From the NCBI GenBank assembly GCA_947475875.1, contig CANJME010000011.1, forward strand, positions 35,396 through 99,395: 64,000 nucleotides of DNA, given 5' to 3'. The first letter of the stretch is position 1. Every line of letters begins with the position of its first letter. The DNA comes from Caulobacteraceae bacterium. Lineage in GTDB: Bacteria > Pseudomonadota > Alphaproteobacteria > Caulobacterales > Caulobacteraceae. The notes below the pieces were generated by a model. The model was not told the DNA's origin, made no database searches, and saw nothing but the letters and a program-made list of their open reading frames with translations. Shown piece after piece: positions 32,669-41,482 of this stretch. The translations under genes and the position numbers were made by a program.

Positions 32669-33075
32669 GCGAGCAATTGGACGCGGCGCTGAAAGCCATG
32701 CCTTATACGGCGCTGCTGGGCATGAGCGGCGAGCTCGCGGGCGATGAGCTGATCACCCGCATGCCGTTCCGCGAGGACCTGGTGGGCAACACCTGGCTGC
32801 CGGCCATTCATGGCGGGGCCATCGGCGCCTTTCTCGAGTTGACCGCCCTGCTCAGCCTGCGCCTGCGCATTGAAGCCCGCCGCGCGCCCCTGACCATCGG
32901 CGTGACGGTAGAGTACCTGCGTCCCGGCCGGCCGAAGGAAACCTTTGCCCAGGCAAGGTTCAAACGCATGGGCCGCACGATCGCCAATCTGCATGTCGAG
33001 GCCTGGCAGGACGAGTCGCGCACGCCGATCGCGCTGCTGCAGGGCCGCTTCCTGATCGGCGACACCCCCGACTAA
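32665..33075 (+). CDS. PaaI-type hot-dog thioesterase (second copy)
   Basis: 136 residues: MPYTALLGMSGELAGDELITRMP, the active-site helix AIHGGAIGAFLELTALL and IGVTVEYLRPGRPKETFAQA. Paralogous to the preceding gene and overlapping it by 4 bp. Probably acts on acyl-CoA esters; substrate unknown. Confidence 0.86.
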   Translation: MSEQLDAALKAMPYTALLGMSGELAGDELITRMPFREDLVGNTWLPAIHGGAIGAFLELTALLSLRLRIEARRAPLTIGVTVEYLRPGRPKETFAQARFKRMGRTIANLHVEAWQDESRTPIALLQGRFLIGDTPD

Positions 33076-33114
33076 GATTGACCGGCGACGCCGGGGCCGG
33101 TACCGCCACCCCCC

Positions 33115-34776
33115 ATGTTTGAAGGACTTTCCCCCCTCGCCCGCGAAGCCCGCGCCTGGCCGTTCGAGCAGGCGCGCCTGTTGCTGGCGCGCATTCTGAA
33201 GCTGAGGCTTTCGGATGCGGAGCGCGATCTGGCGCTGACCCTGATCGATTCAGGCAAGGCCGACGAAGCGGTGGAGACCTTTGAGGGTCTGTCGCGGCCG
33301 GTGGTTTTCCAGTGCGGTTACGGCGCCTCGGGCCTGCCGCACATGGGCACCTTTGGCGAGGTGGCCCGTCCGACCATGGTCCGCAACGCCTTCCGCGCCC
33401 TGACCGACGACGCGATTCCCACGCGCCTGATCGTCTTTTCGGACGACATGGACGGATTGCGGAAAATCCCGACCAACGTGCCCAACCGGCACATTCTGGA
33501 AGAGGATCATGACAAGCCCGTCACGTCGGTGCGCGATCCGTTCGGCGAGTATCCGAGCTTTGGTGACCACAACAACGCCCGGCTGCGGGCGTTCCTTGAC
33601 GGCTTTGGCTTTGATTACGAGTTCATGTCCTCAACCGATTGCTACCGGTCGGGCCGCTTTGACAAGGTATTGCTGCTGGCGCTGGAACGCTTCGACGCCA
33701 TCCAGAAGGTGATGCTGCCCTCGCTGGGCCCCGAGCGCCGCGCGACCTATTCGCCGTTCCTGCCGGTAAGCCCGACCACCGGGCGCGTCCTGCAGGCGCC
33801 GACGCTGGAACGCAATCTGGATCGCGGGACCATCATCTTCCCGGACGAGGACGGGACGCCAACCGAGGTTCCGGTCACCGGCGGAGCGGTCAAGATGCAG
33901 TGGCGACCCGACTGGGCGACCCGCTGGACCGCGCTCGACGTCGACTACGAAATGTCGGGCAAGGACCTGATCGATTCGGTCCACCTGTCGAACCAGGTCT
34001 GCAAGGTGCTGGGCGGGACCCCGCCCGAGGCCTTCCACTACGAACTCTTCATGGACGAGAACAACCAGAAGATTTCCAAGTCCAAGGGCAACGGCCTGAC
34101 CATGGAAGAGTGGCTGCGTTACGGCGCGCCAGAGAGTCTGGCCTATTACATGTTCACCTCGCCCAAGTCGGCCAAGAAGCTCTATTTCGACGTCATCCCC
34201 AAGGCGACGGACGAATATCTGCAGCACCTGGACGCCTTTGCCGGACAGGAACCGCCCAAACAGCTCGACAATCCCGCCTGGCATGTCCACGGCGGCCGCC
34301 CGCCCCAATACGGGTCACCGGTGTCGTTTTCGCTGATGCTGAACCTGGTTTCGGCGGCCAACGCCTCCGACAAGGCGATCCTTTGGGGATTCCTGCAGAA
34401 CTACCTGCCCGGCGCCACGCCGGAAAATCAGCCCCTGCTCGATCGGCTGGCGGACTACGCCATCCATTATTACGATGACTTCGTGAAGCCGGCCAAGGCG
34501 TTCCGCGCGCCCGGCGACCATGAGCGGGCGGCCATGCTCGACCTGCTGGCGCGTCTGAAAGCGCTGCCGGCCGACTGCCGCGACGGCGAGGTCATCCAGA
34601 ACGAGGTCTATGCGGCGGGCAAGGATGCGGGCTTTGAACCCTTACGCGCATGGTTCACCGCCCTGTATGAAGTGCTGCTGGGCCAGACCACTGGACCGCG
34701 TTTCGGCTCGTTCGTCGCTATCTTCGGTCTTTCCCGCACCATCGGCCTGATCGAAGAAAAGGTCGCCTCCCGATGA
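33115..34776 (+). CDS. lysS: Lysyl-tRNA synthetase, class I
   Basis: Charges tRNA-Lys. 553 residues of the class I (archaeal-type) LysRS used by alphaproteobacteria. The HIGH-like motif is in GASGLPHMGTFGE (about residue 70), the KMSKS-like motif in NNQKISKSKGNGLTMEEW (about residue 325); it lacks the class II motifs. It sits 39 bp after the second thioesterase gene and may be co-transcribed with it. Confidence 0.95.
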   Translation: MFEGLSPLAREARAWPFEQARLLLARILKLRLSDAERDLALTLIDSGKADEAVETFEGLSRPVVFQCGYGASGLPHMGTFGEVARPTMVRNAFRALTDDAIPTRLIVFSDDMDGLRKIPTNVPNRHILEEDHDKPVTSVRDPFGEYPSFGDHNNARLRAFLDGFGFDYEFMSSTDCYRSGRFDKVLLLALERFDAIQKVMLPSLGPERRATYSPFLPVSPTTGRVLQAPTLERNLDRGTIIFPDEDGTPTEVPVTGGAVKMQWRPDWATRWTALDVDYEMSGKDLIDSVHLSNQVCKVLGGTPPEAFHYELFMDENNQKISKSKGNGLTMEEWLRYGAPESLAYYMFTSPKSAKKLYFDVIPKATDEYLQHLDAFAGQEPPKQLDNPAWHVHGGRPPQYGSPVSFSLMLNLVSAANASDKAILWGFLQNYLPGATPENQPLLDRLADYAIHYYDDFVKPAKAFRAPGDHERAAMLDLLARLKALPADCRDGEVIQNEVYAAGKDAGFEPLRAWFTALYEVLLGQTTGPRFGSFVAIFGLSRTIGLIEEKVASR

Positions 34777-34859
34777 ACGGGGGATAACTTTTTCGCTCCT
34801 CATGCGTTCAGCAAGTTGCACGTAAGGGTTCGGTCCATCGAACCAGAGGAGAGACTTCC

Positions 34860-35345
34860 ATGCACAAGTTCATATCTACGGCCGCCATAGGACTGATGAT
34901 GTCCGCCGCCGCCCTGTCCGCCGCGCCCGCTTTCGCCGATCAGACCGGCGCTGGACCCGGCTCGATCATCAACTGTGATGCTTCCGGCAACCGCCAGGCC
35001 AATGGGGCTATTATCGGCGCCATCGGCGGCGCCATCGTCGGCAACAACGTCTCGCACGGCAAGAACGCGCCGCTGGTCGGCGCGGTGGCCGGCGCGGCCG
35101 CCGGCTCCTACATCGGCTGCCAGCAGCAGCGTGAGCGCGCCGCTGCCCGCGGCACCGGCACCTTTGCGGTGCGCAGCAACGTCAATGTCCGCGCCGCGCC
35201 TTCGACCAGCTCGCAACGGATCAACACGCTGTCGGCCGGCACGCGCGTGCAGGTGATGGCCTATTCGGGCAACTGGGCCCGGGTGCGCTATGCGGGCGGC
35301 CAGGTGGGATATGTGAGCGCGAGCTATCTGACGCCTACCCGTTAG
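34860..35345 (+). CDS. Secreted protein with glycine-zipper segment and bacterial SH3 domain
   Basis: 161 residues. The signal peptide is about 1-26 (ending APAFA). Then a Gly/Ala zipper-like membrane segment, ANGAIIGAIGGAIVGNNVSHG and APLVGAVAGAAAGSYIG (about 47-85), and a C-terminal SH3b domain (about 100-158, VRSNVNVRAAPSTSSQRINTL). Likely periplasmic or outer-membrane associated with peptidoglycan binding; family-level inference. An SD (GAGGAG) precedes the ATG. Confidence 0.82.
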   Translation: MHKFISTAAIGLMMSAAALSAAPAFADQTGAGPGSIINCDASGNRQANGAIIGAIGGAIVGNNVSHGKNAPLVGAVAGAAAGSYIGCQQQRERAAARGTGTFAVRSNVNVRAAPSTSSQRINTLSAGTRVQVMAYSGNWARVRYAGGQVGYVSASYLTPTR

Positions 35346-35369
35346 TTCCATTTTTTAGACGTTTCTGGG

Positions 35370-35400
35370 AGGGCGGAGATCGGAAGATTTCCGCCCTTTC
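35370..35400 (+). terminator. Hairpin terminator candidate after the SH3 gene
   Basis: AGGGCGGA (35370-35377) pairs with TCCGCCCT (35390-35397), followed by TTTC. The stem is GC-rich but the T-tract is short, so confidence is moderate. A further T-run (TTTTTT) lies at 35351-35356. Confidence 0.5.
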
Positions 35401-35415
35401 GCTTGGCCGTTCCAG

Positions 35416-35444
35416 TTGACGTTGACGTTAAGGGAATGTAGCTT
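35416..35444 (+). promoter_or_regulatory. Promoter and operator of the MerR regulator gene
   Basis: -35 TTGACG (35416-35421), 17-bp spacer, -10 TAGCTT (35439-35444). A near-palindrome TTGACGT-TG-ACGTTAA (35416-35431) covers the -35 and part of the spacer, where MerR-family proteins bind. Predicted transcription start is about 5 nt before the ATG at 35456, with no SD visible, so the mRNA may be almost leaderless. Confidence 0.5.
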
Positions 35445-35455
35445 CGGCGTTCTCA

Positions 35456-35923
35456 ATGACCGCCGACCGGACCTTTACGATCAGGCAGCTGTGCCGCGAG
35501 TTCGCGGTGACGCCGCGCGCCCTGCGATTTTATGAAGACAAGGGGCTGTTGAGCCCCTCGCGCAACGGCATGAACCGGGTCTATTCGCCCCGGGACCGGG
35601 CGCGGCTCCTGTTGATCCTGCGGGGCAAAAGGGTCGGATTCAGCCTCTCCGAAATCCGCGAAATGCTCGACCTCTACGACGAGGACGACGTTCACGTCAC
35701 CCAGATGGCCACCTCGATCACCCGGTTCCGCAAACGCATCGTCGCGCTCGAGGCGCAGCGCGAAGAGATCGGCCTGGCGATCGAGGGCCTGCGCACCACC
35801 TGCTCGACGGTCGAGGCGCGGCTGGGCGAGTTGAGGCCCGACCTTCTGAAGAGCGCTATCGAAGCTGCCGACATTCCCTCCCCCGGAGACCGAAAAGATG
35901 CCCTATCAGGCCCCAACCGCTGA
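35456..35923 (+). CDS. MerR-family transcriptional regulator (fatty-acid/branched-chain type)
   Basis: 155 residues. N-terminal winged helix FTIRQLCREFAVTPRALRFYEDKGLLSPSR and MNRVYSPRDRARLLLILRGKRVGFSLSEIREML, then a dimerising helix (about 85-125). No metal-binding cysteines like those of MerR or CueR. The gene overlaps the acyl-CoA dehydrogenase start by 26 bp, which suggests that it controls that operon, as LiuR-like regulators do. Confidence 0.88.
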   Translation: MTADRTFTIRQLCREFAVTPRALRFYEDKGLLSPSRNGMNRVYSPRDRARLLLILRGKRVGFSLSEIREMLDLYDEDDVHVTQMATSITRFRKRIVALEAQREEIGLAIEGLRTTCSTVEARLGELRPDLLKSAIEAADIPSPGDRKDALSGPNR

Positions 35924-37688
35924 TCAGCTGTTCGTCCTAAAGGACGTGCTCGGCCTGGAGACCTACGCCAACCTGCCGAAGTTCGCCGACGCGCCGATGG
36001 ATCTGATCGAGCAGATCGTCGAGGAGGGCGCCAAGTTCTGTGAAAACGTGCTCGCCCCGCTCAACAAGGTCGGCGACACGCAAGGCTGCAAGTGGCTGCC
36101 CGACAACACCGTCACCACGCCCGACGGCTTCAAGGAGGCCTACAAACAGCTGGTCGAGACGGGCTTTCCGGCGCTGGCCGCCGACCCGGCCCACGGCGGC
36201 CAGGGCCTGCCCGGCGTGATCAACGTCGCCTTTTCCGAAGCCTCGTCCTCGTCGAACATGGCCTTTTCCATGTTCCCCGGCCTGACCAGCGGCAACTACG
36301 CGGCCATCGCCTCACGCGGCAGCGACGAGCAGAAGGCCACCTATTGCGCCAAACTGGCGAGCGGCGAATGGTCGGGCACCATGAACCTGACCGAGCCGCA
36401 TTGCGGCACGGACCTGGGCCTGCTGCGCACCAAGGCCGTCCCGCGCGGCGATGGGACGTATCGCATCTCGGGCCAGAAGATCTGGATTTCCGCTGGCGAG
36501 CACGATGTTTCCGAAAACATCATCCACCTGGTCCTTGCCCGCATCGAAGGCGCGCCTCCCGGCGTCAAGGGCATCAGCCTCTTCATCGTGCCGAAATACA
36601 TTCCCAATGCCGACGGCTCGCCGGGCGCGCGCAATGAGGGGGTCAAATGCGCCGGCCTCGAGCACAAGATGGGCATCCACGGCAATCCGACCTGCGTGAT
36701 GGCCTATGACGACGCCATCGGCTACCTGATCGGCGAGGAAAACGGCGGCCTGTCGATCATGTTCATCATGATGAACGAGGCGCGCCTGTGGGTCGGCCTG
36801 CAGGGCCTCAGCCAGGCAGAAGCCGCATATCAGGCTGCGGTGACCTTCGCCAAGGAGCGCCTGCAAGGCCGCTCGCTCACCGGTCCGAAAAATCCCGACG
36901 GCCCGGCCGATCCGATCATTGTCCACCCGGACGTTCGCCGCATGCTGATGGAATCGAAGGCCACCATCGAGGGCATGCGGGCCCTGCTTTATTGGACGAT
37001 CCTGCAAGAGGACCTGGCCCACGTTCACCCCGACGAGCAGGCGCGCCAGAAGGCGGGCGACCTGGTTGGCCTGATGACCCCGATCTGCAAGGCCTATCTG
37101 ACCGACAAGGGCTTTGAGATCGCCTCGCTGGCCATGCAGGTGCACGGCGGTTCGGGCTTTACCGAGCACTTCCCGGCCAGCCAGTACCTCCGCGATTCGC
37201 GTATCACCATGATCTATGAGGGCACCAACGGTATCCAGGCGCTTGACCTGGTCGGCCGCAAGCTGCCGGCCAAAGGCGGCCGGGCGGCCATGGCCCTGCT
37301 GGCCGAGCTCAACGCCGTCGCGGCGGACGCCGGCGAAGATCCGGCGGTGGCTCCTTACGTGGATGCGCTCAATACCGCCCGCGAGCGACTGCAGGACGCT
37401 ACCGGCTGGCTGATGCAGAACGCCATGGCCAACCCGGATAACGCCGGCGCGGCCAGCACCGACTTTCTGCGGCTGGTGACGCTCGCCGGTCTTTGCATGG
37501 TCTGGACCAAGGCGGCCAAGATCGCGGCCGCCCGGGTCGCGGCGGGCGATTCCAATCCCTTCTACGCCAACAAGCTGGCGACGGGCCGCTTCTTCCTTGA
37601 GCGCATCGCCCCGGAAGGCGCGCTGCACCTGACACGGATGAAGACCGGCGCCGCCGCCATGATGGCCCTGCCCGCCGAAGCGTTCTGA
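35898..37688 (+). CDS. Acyl-CoA dehydrogenase, DmdC/long FadE-like type
   Basis: 596 residues, in the size range of 3-methylmercaptopropionyl-CoA dehydrogenase-type acyl-CoA dehydrogenases. The FAD/substrate loop TMNLTEPHCGTDLGLLRT (about residue 157), SGQKIWISAGEHD, the helical core with MQVHGGSGFTEHF, and IYEGTNGIQALDLVGRK holding the usual catalytic Glu are seen. A C-terminal extension (about 465-596) marks the long subgroup. Substrate unknown. Cotranscribed with merR and followed by osmC. Confidence 0.9.
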   Translation: MPYQAPTADQLFVLKDVLGLETYANLPKFADAPMDLIEQIVEEGAKFCENVLAPLNKVGDTQGCKWLPDNTVTTPDGFKEAYKQLVETGFPALAADPAHGGQGLPGVINVAFSEASSSSNMAFSMFPGLTSGNYAAIASRGSDEQKATYCAKLASGEWSGTMNLTEPHCGTDLGLLRTKAVPRGDGTYRISGQKIWISAGEHDVSENIIHLVLARIEGAPPGVKGISLFIVPKYIPNADGSPGARNEGVKCAGLEHKMGIHGNPTCVMAYDDAIGYLIGEENGGLSIMFIMMNEARLWVGLQGLSQAEAAYQAAVTFAKERLQGRSLTGPKNPDGPADPIIVHPDVRRMLMESKATIEGMRALLYWTILQEDLAHVHPDEQARQKAGDLVGLMTPICKAYLTDKGFEIASLAMQVHGGSGFTEHFPASQYLRDSRITMIYEGTNGIQALDLVGRKLPAKGGRAAMALLAELNAVAADAGEDPAVAPYVDALNTARERLQDATGWLMQNAMANPDNAGAASTDFLRLVTLAGLCMVWTKAAKIAAARVAAGDSNPFYANKLATGRFFLERIAPEGALHLTRMKTGAAAMMALPAEAF

Positions 37689-38134
37689 TGGGCCTCTACC
37701 ACGCCACGGTGCGCTGGCGCCGTGAAGGCGATTTTCTGGCCGGCCAGTACTCGCGGGTGCACGATATCGACTTTGACGGCCTGACGGTGAAGGGCTCAGC
37801 CTCGCTGCACAATGTGCCCGCGCCCCTGGCGATCGAGGAGGCCGCCGATCCGGAGGAGCTGCTTGTCGCCTCAATCTCCACCTGCCACATGCTGTGGTTT
37901 CTGGACCTCGCCCACCGGGCCGGCATCGTCATCGAGGCCTATGAGGACGCCGCCGAGGGCGTGCTGGCCAAGAACGGTGAGGGCAAGATCGCCATGACGA
38001 AGGTTACACTTCGGCCGAAGGTGGCGTCGGCGGCGTCCGCCGAGATGCTGGAAAAGGTCCACCATGACGCCCACGAGCGGTGTTTCATCGCCAATTCGGT
38101 GAAGAGCGAGGTGGTGGTGGAGGCGCGGGAGTGA
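37688..38134 (+). CDS. OsmC/Ohr-family peroxiredoxin-like protein
   Basis: 148 residues. Both redox cysteines of the family are visible in SISTCHMLWFLDLA (about residue 63) and HERCFIANSVKSE (about residue 137). Family members reduce organic hydroperoxides. The start overlaps the dehydrogenase stop by one base, and position in the MerR operon suggests protection from lipid peroxides during acyl-CoA oxidation (inference). Confidence 0.88.
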   Translation: MGLYHATVRWRREGDFLAGQYSRVHDIDFDGLTVKGSASLHNVPAPLAIEEAADPEELLVASISTCHMLWFLDLAHRAGIVIEAYEDAAEGVLAKNGEGKIAMTKVTLRPKVASAASAEMLEKVHHDAHERCFIANSVKSEVVVEARE

Positions 38135-38358
38135 AGACCTTGCCCCGCCTCGCTTCAACCTGCGGCGGAATCTTCCTTTTCGTAATTCTGATCACGTTTG
38201 TTGATCGAACCCAACATGGACGCGGCCTTTCTTGGGGAGACTTGCTGCTCGCGATCCTGTCCGCGCCATTTTTTACGGTCTGGATCGAGGCCGTCGGCTT
38301 CATTCGGAATTGGATCTACTTGCGGCGCAATCCCTCATCTCCACCGCATAACGGGTGA
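38131..38358 (+). CDS. Small two-segment membrane protein, unknown
   Basis: 75 residues from a GTG overlapping the osmC stop (GTGA). Two hydrophobic segments (about 10-26, CGGIFLFVILITFVD; about 36-56, LLLAILSAPFFTVWIEAVG), then a basic/Pro tail. No family recognised. Tight overlap argues that it is a real last gene of the merR-acd-osmC operon. Confidence 0.55.
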   Translation: MKTLPRLASTCGGIFLFVILITFVDRTQHGRGLSWGDLLLAILSAPFFTVWIEAVGFIRNWIYLRRNPSSPPHNG

Positions 38359-38440
38359 TGAGTCAGACCATTTTCCGGTAGGGATGGGCTACACCTGACC
38401 CGACTCGGGAATCTAAAACCCCAAAAAATGGACCGGGTTC

Positions 38441-39259
38441 CTATTTCTCTTGCGGTCGCCGTCCCACCGCCGGCACCCGCATCGCCACCACCGCGCCGCT
38501 CGCTCGGCTGATGCCGTAGAGCACCCGCTTCTTGCCCCGGTCCCAGGCGATGGCCTGGCCGTCGACGGCGATTGGGATCGTGGCGAGGTGGGTGAGTTCA
38601 CCGCCGGCGGCGGGTACTCGCAGGGCATAGAGTTCGGGGCGGTCGTGGCCCGAGACGTAGAGCAGGCCGTCGCCGCCGAAGCCGCCGCCAGAGGTGCTGT
38701 AAGGTTTGAACCGCTCCAGCACCGAGGCCGGGAAGCCCCAACTCGCCTTGGGCCGCCAGGCGTTGTCATACTGCACCATCGCCGTGAAGGTGTGGTCGCG
38801 GCCGGGCTCGCCGCCTTTGGCGTCATAGTTGGCGAACCCCACCCACCAGGACCCTGCCCGACGGTCGATCCAGGTGACAGAGCCCGGCGCGCCTTCCAGC
38901 GGGATAGAGCGGATCAGCGTCATTGTCTTCGGATTGAACACCTCGACAGTGCTGCGCATCGGCACGGCCGGATAGTTGGAACTGGCGCAGACCAGGTCGG
39001 CGGCGATGACCGCGCAGGAATTGATGTGCGGATGGCGGGCCGGATCGCCCGACCACTGGCCGGTCTGGATGCCGGTGCGTTTGTCGAACTTGACGATCTT
39101 CGAGTTGGAAACCGCATAAATCGACCGCGTGTCCACCGCGACGCCTTGCGAGGCGTGGGTGTCTTGATAGGTGCGCAAAACTGCCGCCGCAGGCACAGCC
39201 GGCGCTGCGGCCAATCCGATGGCGGTTTGCAGGGACAGGATGATTGGCGTGATGAACAT
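38441..39259 (-). CDS. Exported beta-propeller-like protein, unknown
   Basis: 272 residues with an N-terminal signal (about 1-26). The rest is a chain of repeated beta-type units (ASQGVAVDTRSIYAVSNSKIVKFDKRTGIQTG, STVEVFNPKTMTLIRSIPLEGAP, GGGFGGDGLLYVSGHDRPELYALRVP), consistent with a propeller. No catalytic motif recognised, so function is open. Confidence 0.7.
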   Translation of the reverse strand: MFITPIILSLQTAIGLAAAPAVPAAAVLRTYQDTHASQGVAVDTRSIYAVSNSKIVKFDKRTGIQTGQWSGDPARHPHINSCAVIAADLVCASSNYPAVPMRSTVEVFNPKTMTLIRSIPLEGAPGSVTWIDRRAGSWWVGFANYDAKGGEPGRDHTFTAMVQYDNAWRPKASWGFPASVLERFKPYSTSGGGFGGDGLLYVSGHDRPELYALRVPAAGGELTHLATIPIAVDGQAIAWDRGKKRVLYGISRASGAVVAMRVPAVGRRPQEK

Positions 39260-39384
39260 CAGGGGCCGGCTAGTGGCTGTGACTCTGGACGCACCCTAGA
39301 CCCGTCCTCGCGTCTGGCTTGTGACAAGCGGTGGAACTCATTTTTAGTCGCGCTATCGCTCGCCTTCGGCTCGTTACTTGAGCG

Positions 39385-40401
39385 CTAGCCCATCGGGTAC
39401 ATGATCTCCTTCGAGACCTTGTCGATTTCCTTCAGGACGTCCGCCCCCAGCACCACGTCGGCGGCGGCGAGGATTTCTTCCACCTGGTCGATGTGGGTGG
39501 CGCCGACGATGGTGGACGCGACGAAGTCGTGCTGTTTGCTCCAGGCTGTGGCCAGCGTGATCAGCGACATGCCGGCCTCGGCCGCGATGGCCTGATAGCG
39601 CTGCGTGGCGGCCAGAGATTTTTCGTTCACATAGCGGCGGGCCATAATCTCCTGGCGCCCGCCCATGTTCAGATAGTTGGAGAACCGCGCGCCCTCAGGC
39701 CGGGCGCCGTCGTTGTACTTGCCGGAGAGCACGCCGCCGCCGAGCGGCGAATAGGGGATCGAGGAGACGCCTTCCTGCAGGCAGACCTGTTTCAGCTCGT
39801 CCTCGAAGCGGCGGTTGTTGAGGCTGTGGTTGTTCTGGATGGTCTGATAGCGGGCGACGCCCAGTTTTTCGGAGACCGCGATCGATTTGGTCAGTCCCCA
39901 GGCGGTTTCGTTGGAACAGCCGATGATCCTCACCTTGCCCTCGCGGACCAGGTCATCGAGGGTCTCCAGCGTCTCGTAATAGGCCGTGCCGTGGTCGGGC
40001 CAGTGGGTCTGGTAGAGGTCGACATAGTCGGTTCCGAGGCGCTTGAGACTGGCTTCCAGGGCGCGGGTGATGTTGTGGCGGTCGAGCGCGGTCATCTCGG
40101 CGCGCTGTGAGCCCTTGATCCAGCCGTGGCTGGGGCCGCAGACCTTGGTGGCGAGGATGATCGCGTCGCGGTTCTTGGTCTTCATCCAGCGGCCGAAGAT
40201 CTCTTCGGTGCGGCCGGCCCATTCGAGCTTGGGGGGCACGGGGTAGTTCTCGGCGGTGTCGTAGAAATTGATCCCCGCCTCGAAACATTTGTCGAGGATG
40301 GCGAAGCTCATCTTCTCGTCGGCCTGGGCGCCGAAGGTCATGGTGCCCATGCAGATGTCGGACACGGTGATGGCGCTCTTGCCGAGGCGTTTGGATTTCA
40401 T
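39385..40401 (-). CDS. Aldo/keto reductase (Tas-like)
   Basis: About 338 residues from ATG at 40401 (MKSKRLGKSAITVSDICMG). The AKR tetrad appears as FYDTAENY (Asp/Tyr), ATKVCGP (Lys) and YQTHWPD (His). The C-terminus has SKQHDFVASTIVGATHIDQVEE, the NADPH-binding segment. An upstream open frame to 40527 runs into repeat-like sequence and is not used. Physiological substrate unknown. Confidence 0.9.
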   Translation of the reverse strand: MKSKRLGKSAITVSDICMGTMTFGAQADEKMSFAILDKCFEAGINFYDTAENYPVPPKLEWAGRTEEIFGRWMKTKNRDAIILATKVCGPSHGWIKGSQRAEMTALDRHNITRALEASLKRLGTDYVDLYQTHWPDHGTAYYETLETLDDLVREGKVRIIGCSNETAWGLTKSIAVSEKLGVARYQTIQNNHSLNNRRFEDELKQVCLQEGVSSIPYSPLGGGVLSGKYNDGARPEGARFSNYLNMGGRQEIMARRYVNEKSLAATQRYQAIAAEAGMSLITLATAWSKQHDFVASTIVGATHIDQVEEILAAADVVLGADVLKEIDKVSKEIMYPMG

Positions 40402-40535
40402 GGGTGTTCCCGTTTCGATTGGCAGGTCCAGGCCGGAGCCTGGCGGTTTTGGACAGATAGCCTGCCTGAGGTTCCCCCGAAAGCCGATCTGCAAGGATCG
40501 ACTCAAAACACTCGCGAGCTGGGTCAAGAAAAGGG

Positions 40536-40636
40536 TTCACACGACGATCACGACGGATGCCCAACGAACACGACGAGACCGGGCGCGCACGAAATGCGCT
40601 GTGATCGTCGTGCATCCGTCGTGATCGCCGTGTGAA
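40536..40636. repeat. 101-bp inverted-repeat element A, CACGACGATCACGACGGATG family
   Basis: Left arm begins TTCACACGACGATCACGACG; the right arm is its inverse and ends GTGTGAA. The centre, about 20 bp, holds GGGCGCGCACGAAATGCGC. It aligns without gaps, over 101 bp, with element B (54602-54702), and its arms match the ends of the GxxExxY cassette. It lies between the aldo/keto reductase and KTSC genes. Confidence 0.85.
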
Positions 40637-40681
40637 ATTCTATTTTGCGCGCAGGGGCGCGCCAAGGCCGCTGCGGGTTCG

Positions 40682-40888
40682 CTACAGCGCCGTCAGGATG
40701 TTGTAGGGGTAGCTGTCCATGATCCGCTCACCGAAATAGTCGGTCAGGCTGGGGGCTTCATGGAAGGCGCGGTGGACCGCGGCGGGCACGCCGACGAAGA
40801 CGTATTCATCACCATTTTCGAAGCGAATGGACAGCTTGGTGTGCGGCTCGTCGTAACCGATTTCCGTGATGGGATGATCGCTGGCCAT
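40682..40888 (-). CDS. KTSC-domain-like small protein
   Basis: 68 residues resembling the short KTSC domain: GYDEPHTKLSIRFENGDEYVFVGVPAAVHRAF and SLTDYFGERIMDSYPYNIL. No known biochemical role. Stands alone, divergent from the MAPEG gene across 112 bp. Confidence 0.65.
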   Translation of the reverse strand: MASDHPITEIGYDEPHTKLSIRFENGDEYVFVGVPAAVHRAFHEAPSLTDYFGERIMDSYPYNILTAL

Positions 40889-41000
40889 AGGCGCGCCTCC
40901 ACCGAATCCTATGCATCAACACCGCAAGAGCGCAGGCCGTTCCCTATTGCCGCGCTCTGGCGCAGGATGCGCGCTCAACATCAGGGGGAATCACCACGCC

Positions 41001-41408
41001 ATGCAAGATCACAATCTCGTCGCACTGGTCACGTTTGGGGCACTGCTGGTCTTCACGGCCTCGGGCATCGGCGTCGGCCGGGCCCGTTACAAATATGGCG
41101 TCCAGGCGCCGGCGGTGACCGGCCACGACATCTTCGAGCGCCATATCCGGGCGCAGATGAACACGCTGGAGCAGCTGGTGGTGTTCCTGCCGGCGCTCTG
41201 GCTCTACGCCATCTACTGGGGCGACCTGGTCGCCGCGGTGCTGGGGGTTTTGTGGCTGATCGCCCGGAGCATCTACATCATCGCCTATGTGCGCGAGCCG
41301 TCCAAACGGGGCCTGGCGTTCGCCGCCGGCTCGCTCGTCAACCTGGTCCTCCTGGTCGGAGCCGCGGCCGGGGCGATCCGGGCGCTGGTTAGCGCTGGGG
41401 CGGCCTAG
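41001..41408 (+). CDS. MAPEG-family membrane protein
   Basis: 135 residues with four hydrophobic segments. The signature ERHIRAQMNTLEQLVVFLPALWLYA (about residue 49) is the MAPEG motif (glutathione- or eicosanoid-handling family in eukaryotes). Bacterial function is unsettled. The ATG at 41001 is preferred over upstream frames. Confidence 0.88.
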   Translation: MQDHNLVALVTFGALLVFTASGIGVGRARYKYGVQAPAVTGHDIFERHIRAQMNTLEQLVVFLPALWLYAIYWGDLVAAVLGVLWLIARSIYIIAYVREPSKRGLAFAAGSLVNLVLLVGAAAGAIRALVSAGAA

Positions 41409-41482
41409 CAACAAAGGCGCGCGTTCAGGCGTTCTGGATTTAATGGCGGGGGCCACCATCTGAGGATCTGAAGGAGGATCTC

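Noticed and set aside
36312..37874. 520-codon minus-strand frame opposite the acyl-CoA dehydrogenase
   Set aside because: Antisense shadow of a well-supported gene.
40536..40636. Possible CRISPR-like array made of about 10-bp units
   Set aside because: Units are adjacent, inverted across a centre and have no spacers; a terminal-inverted-repeat element fits better.
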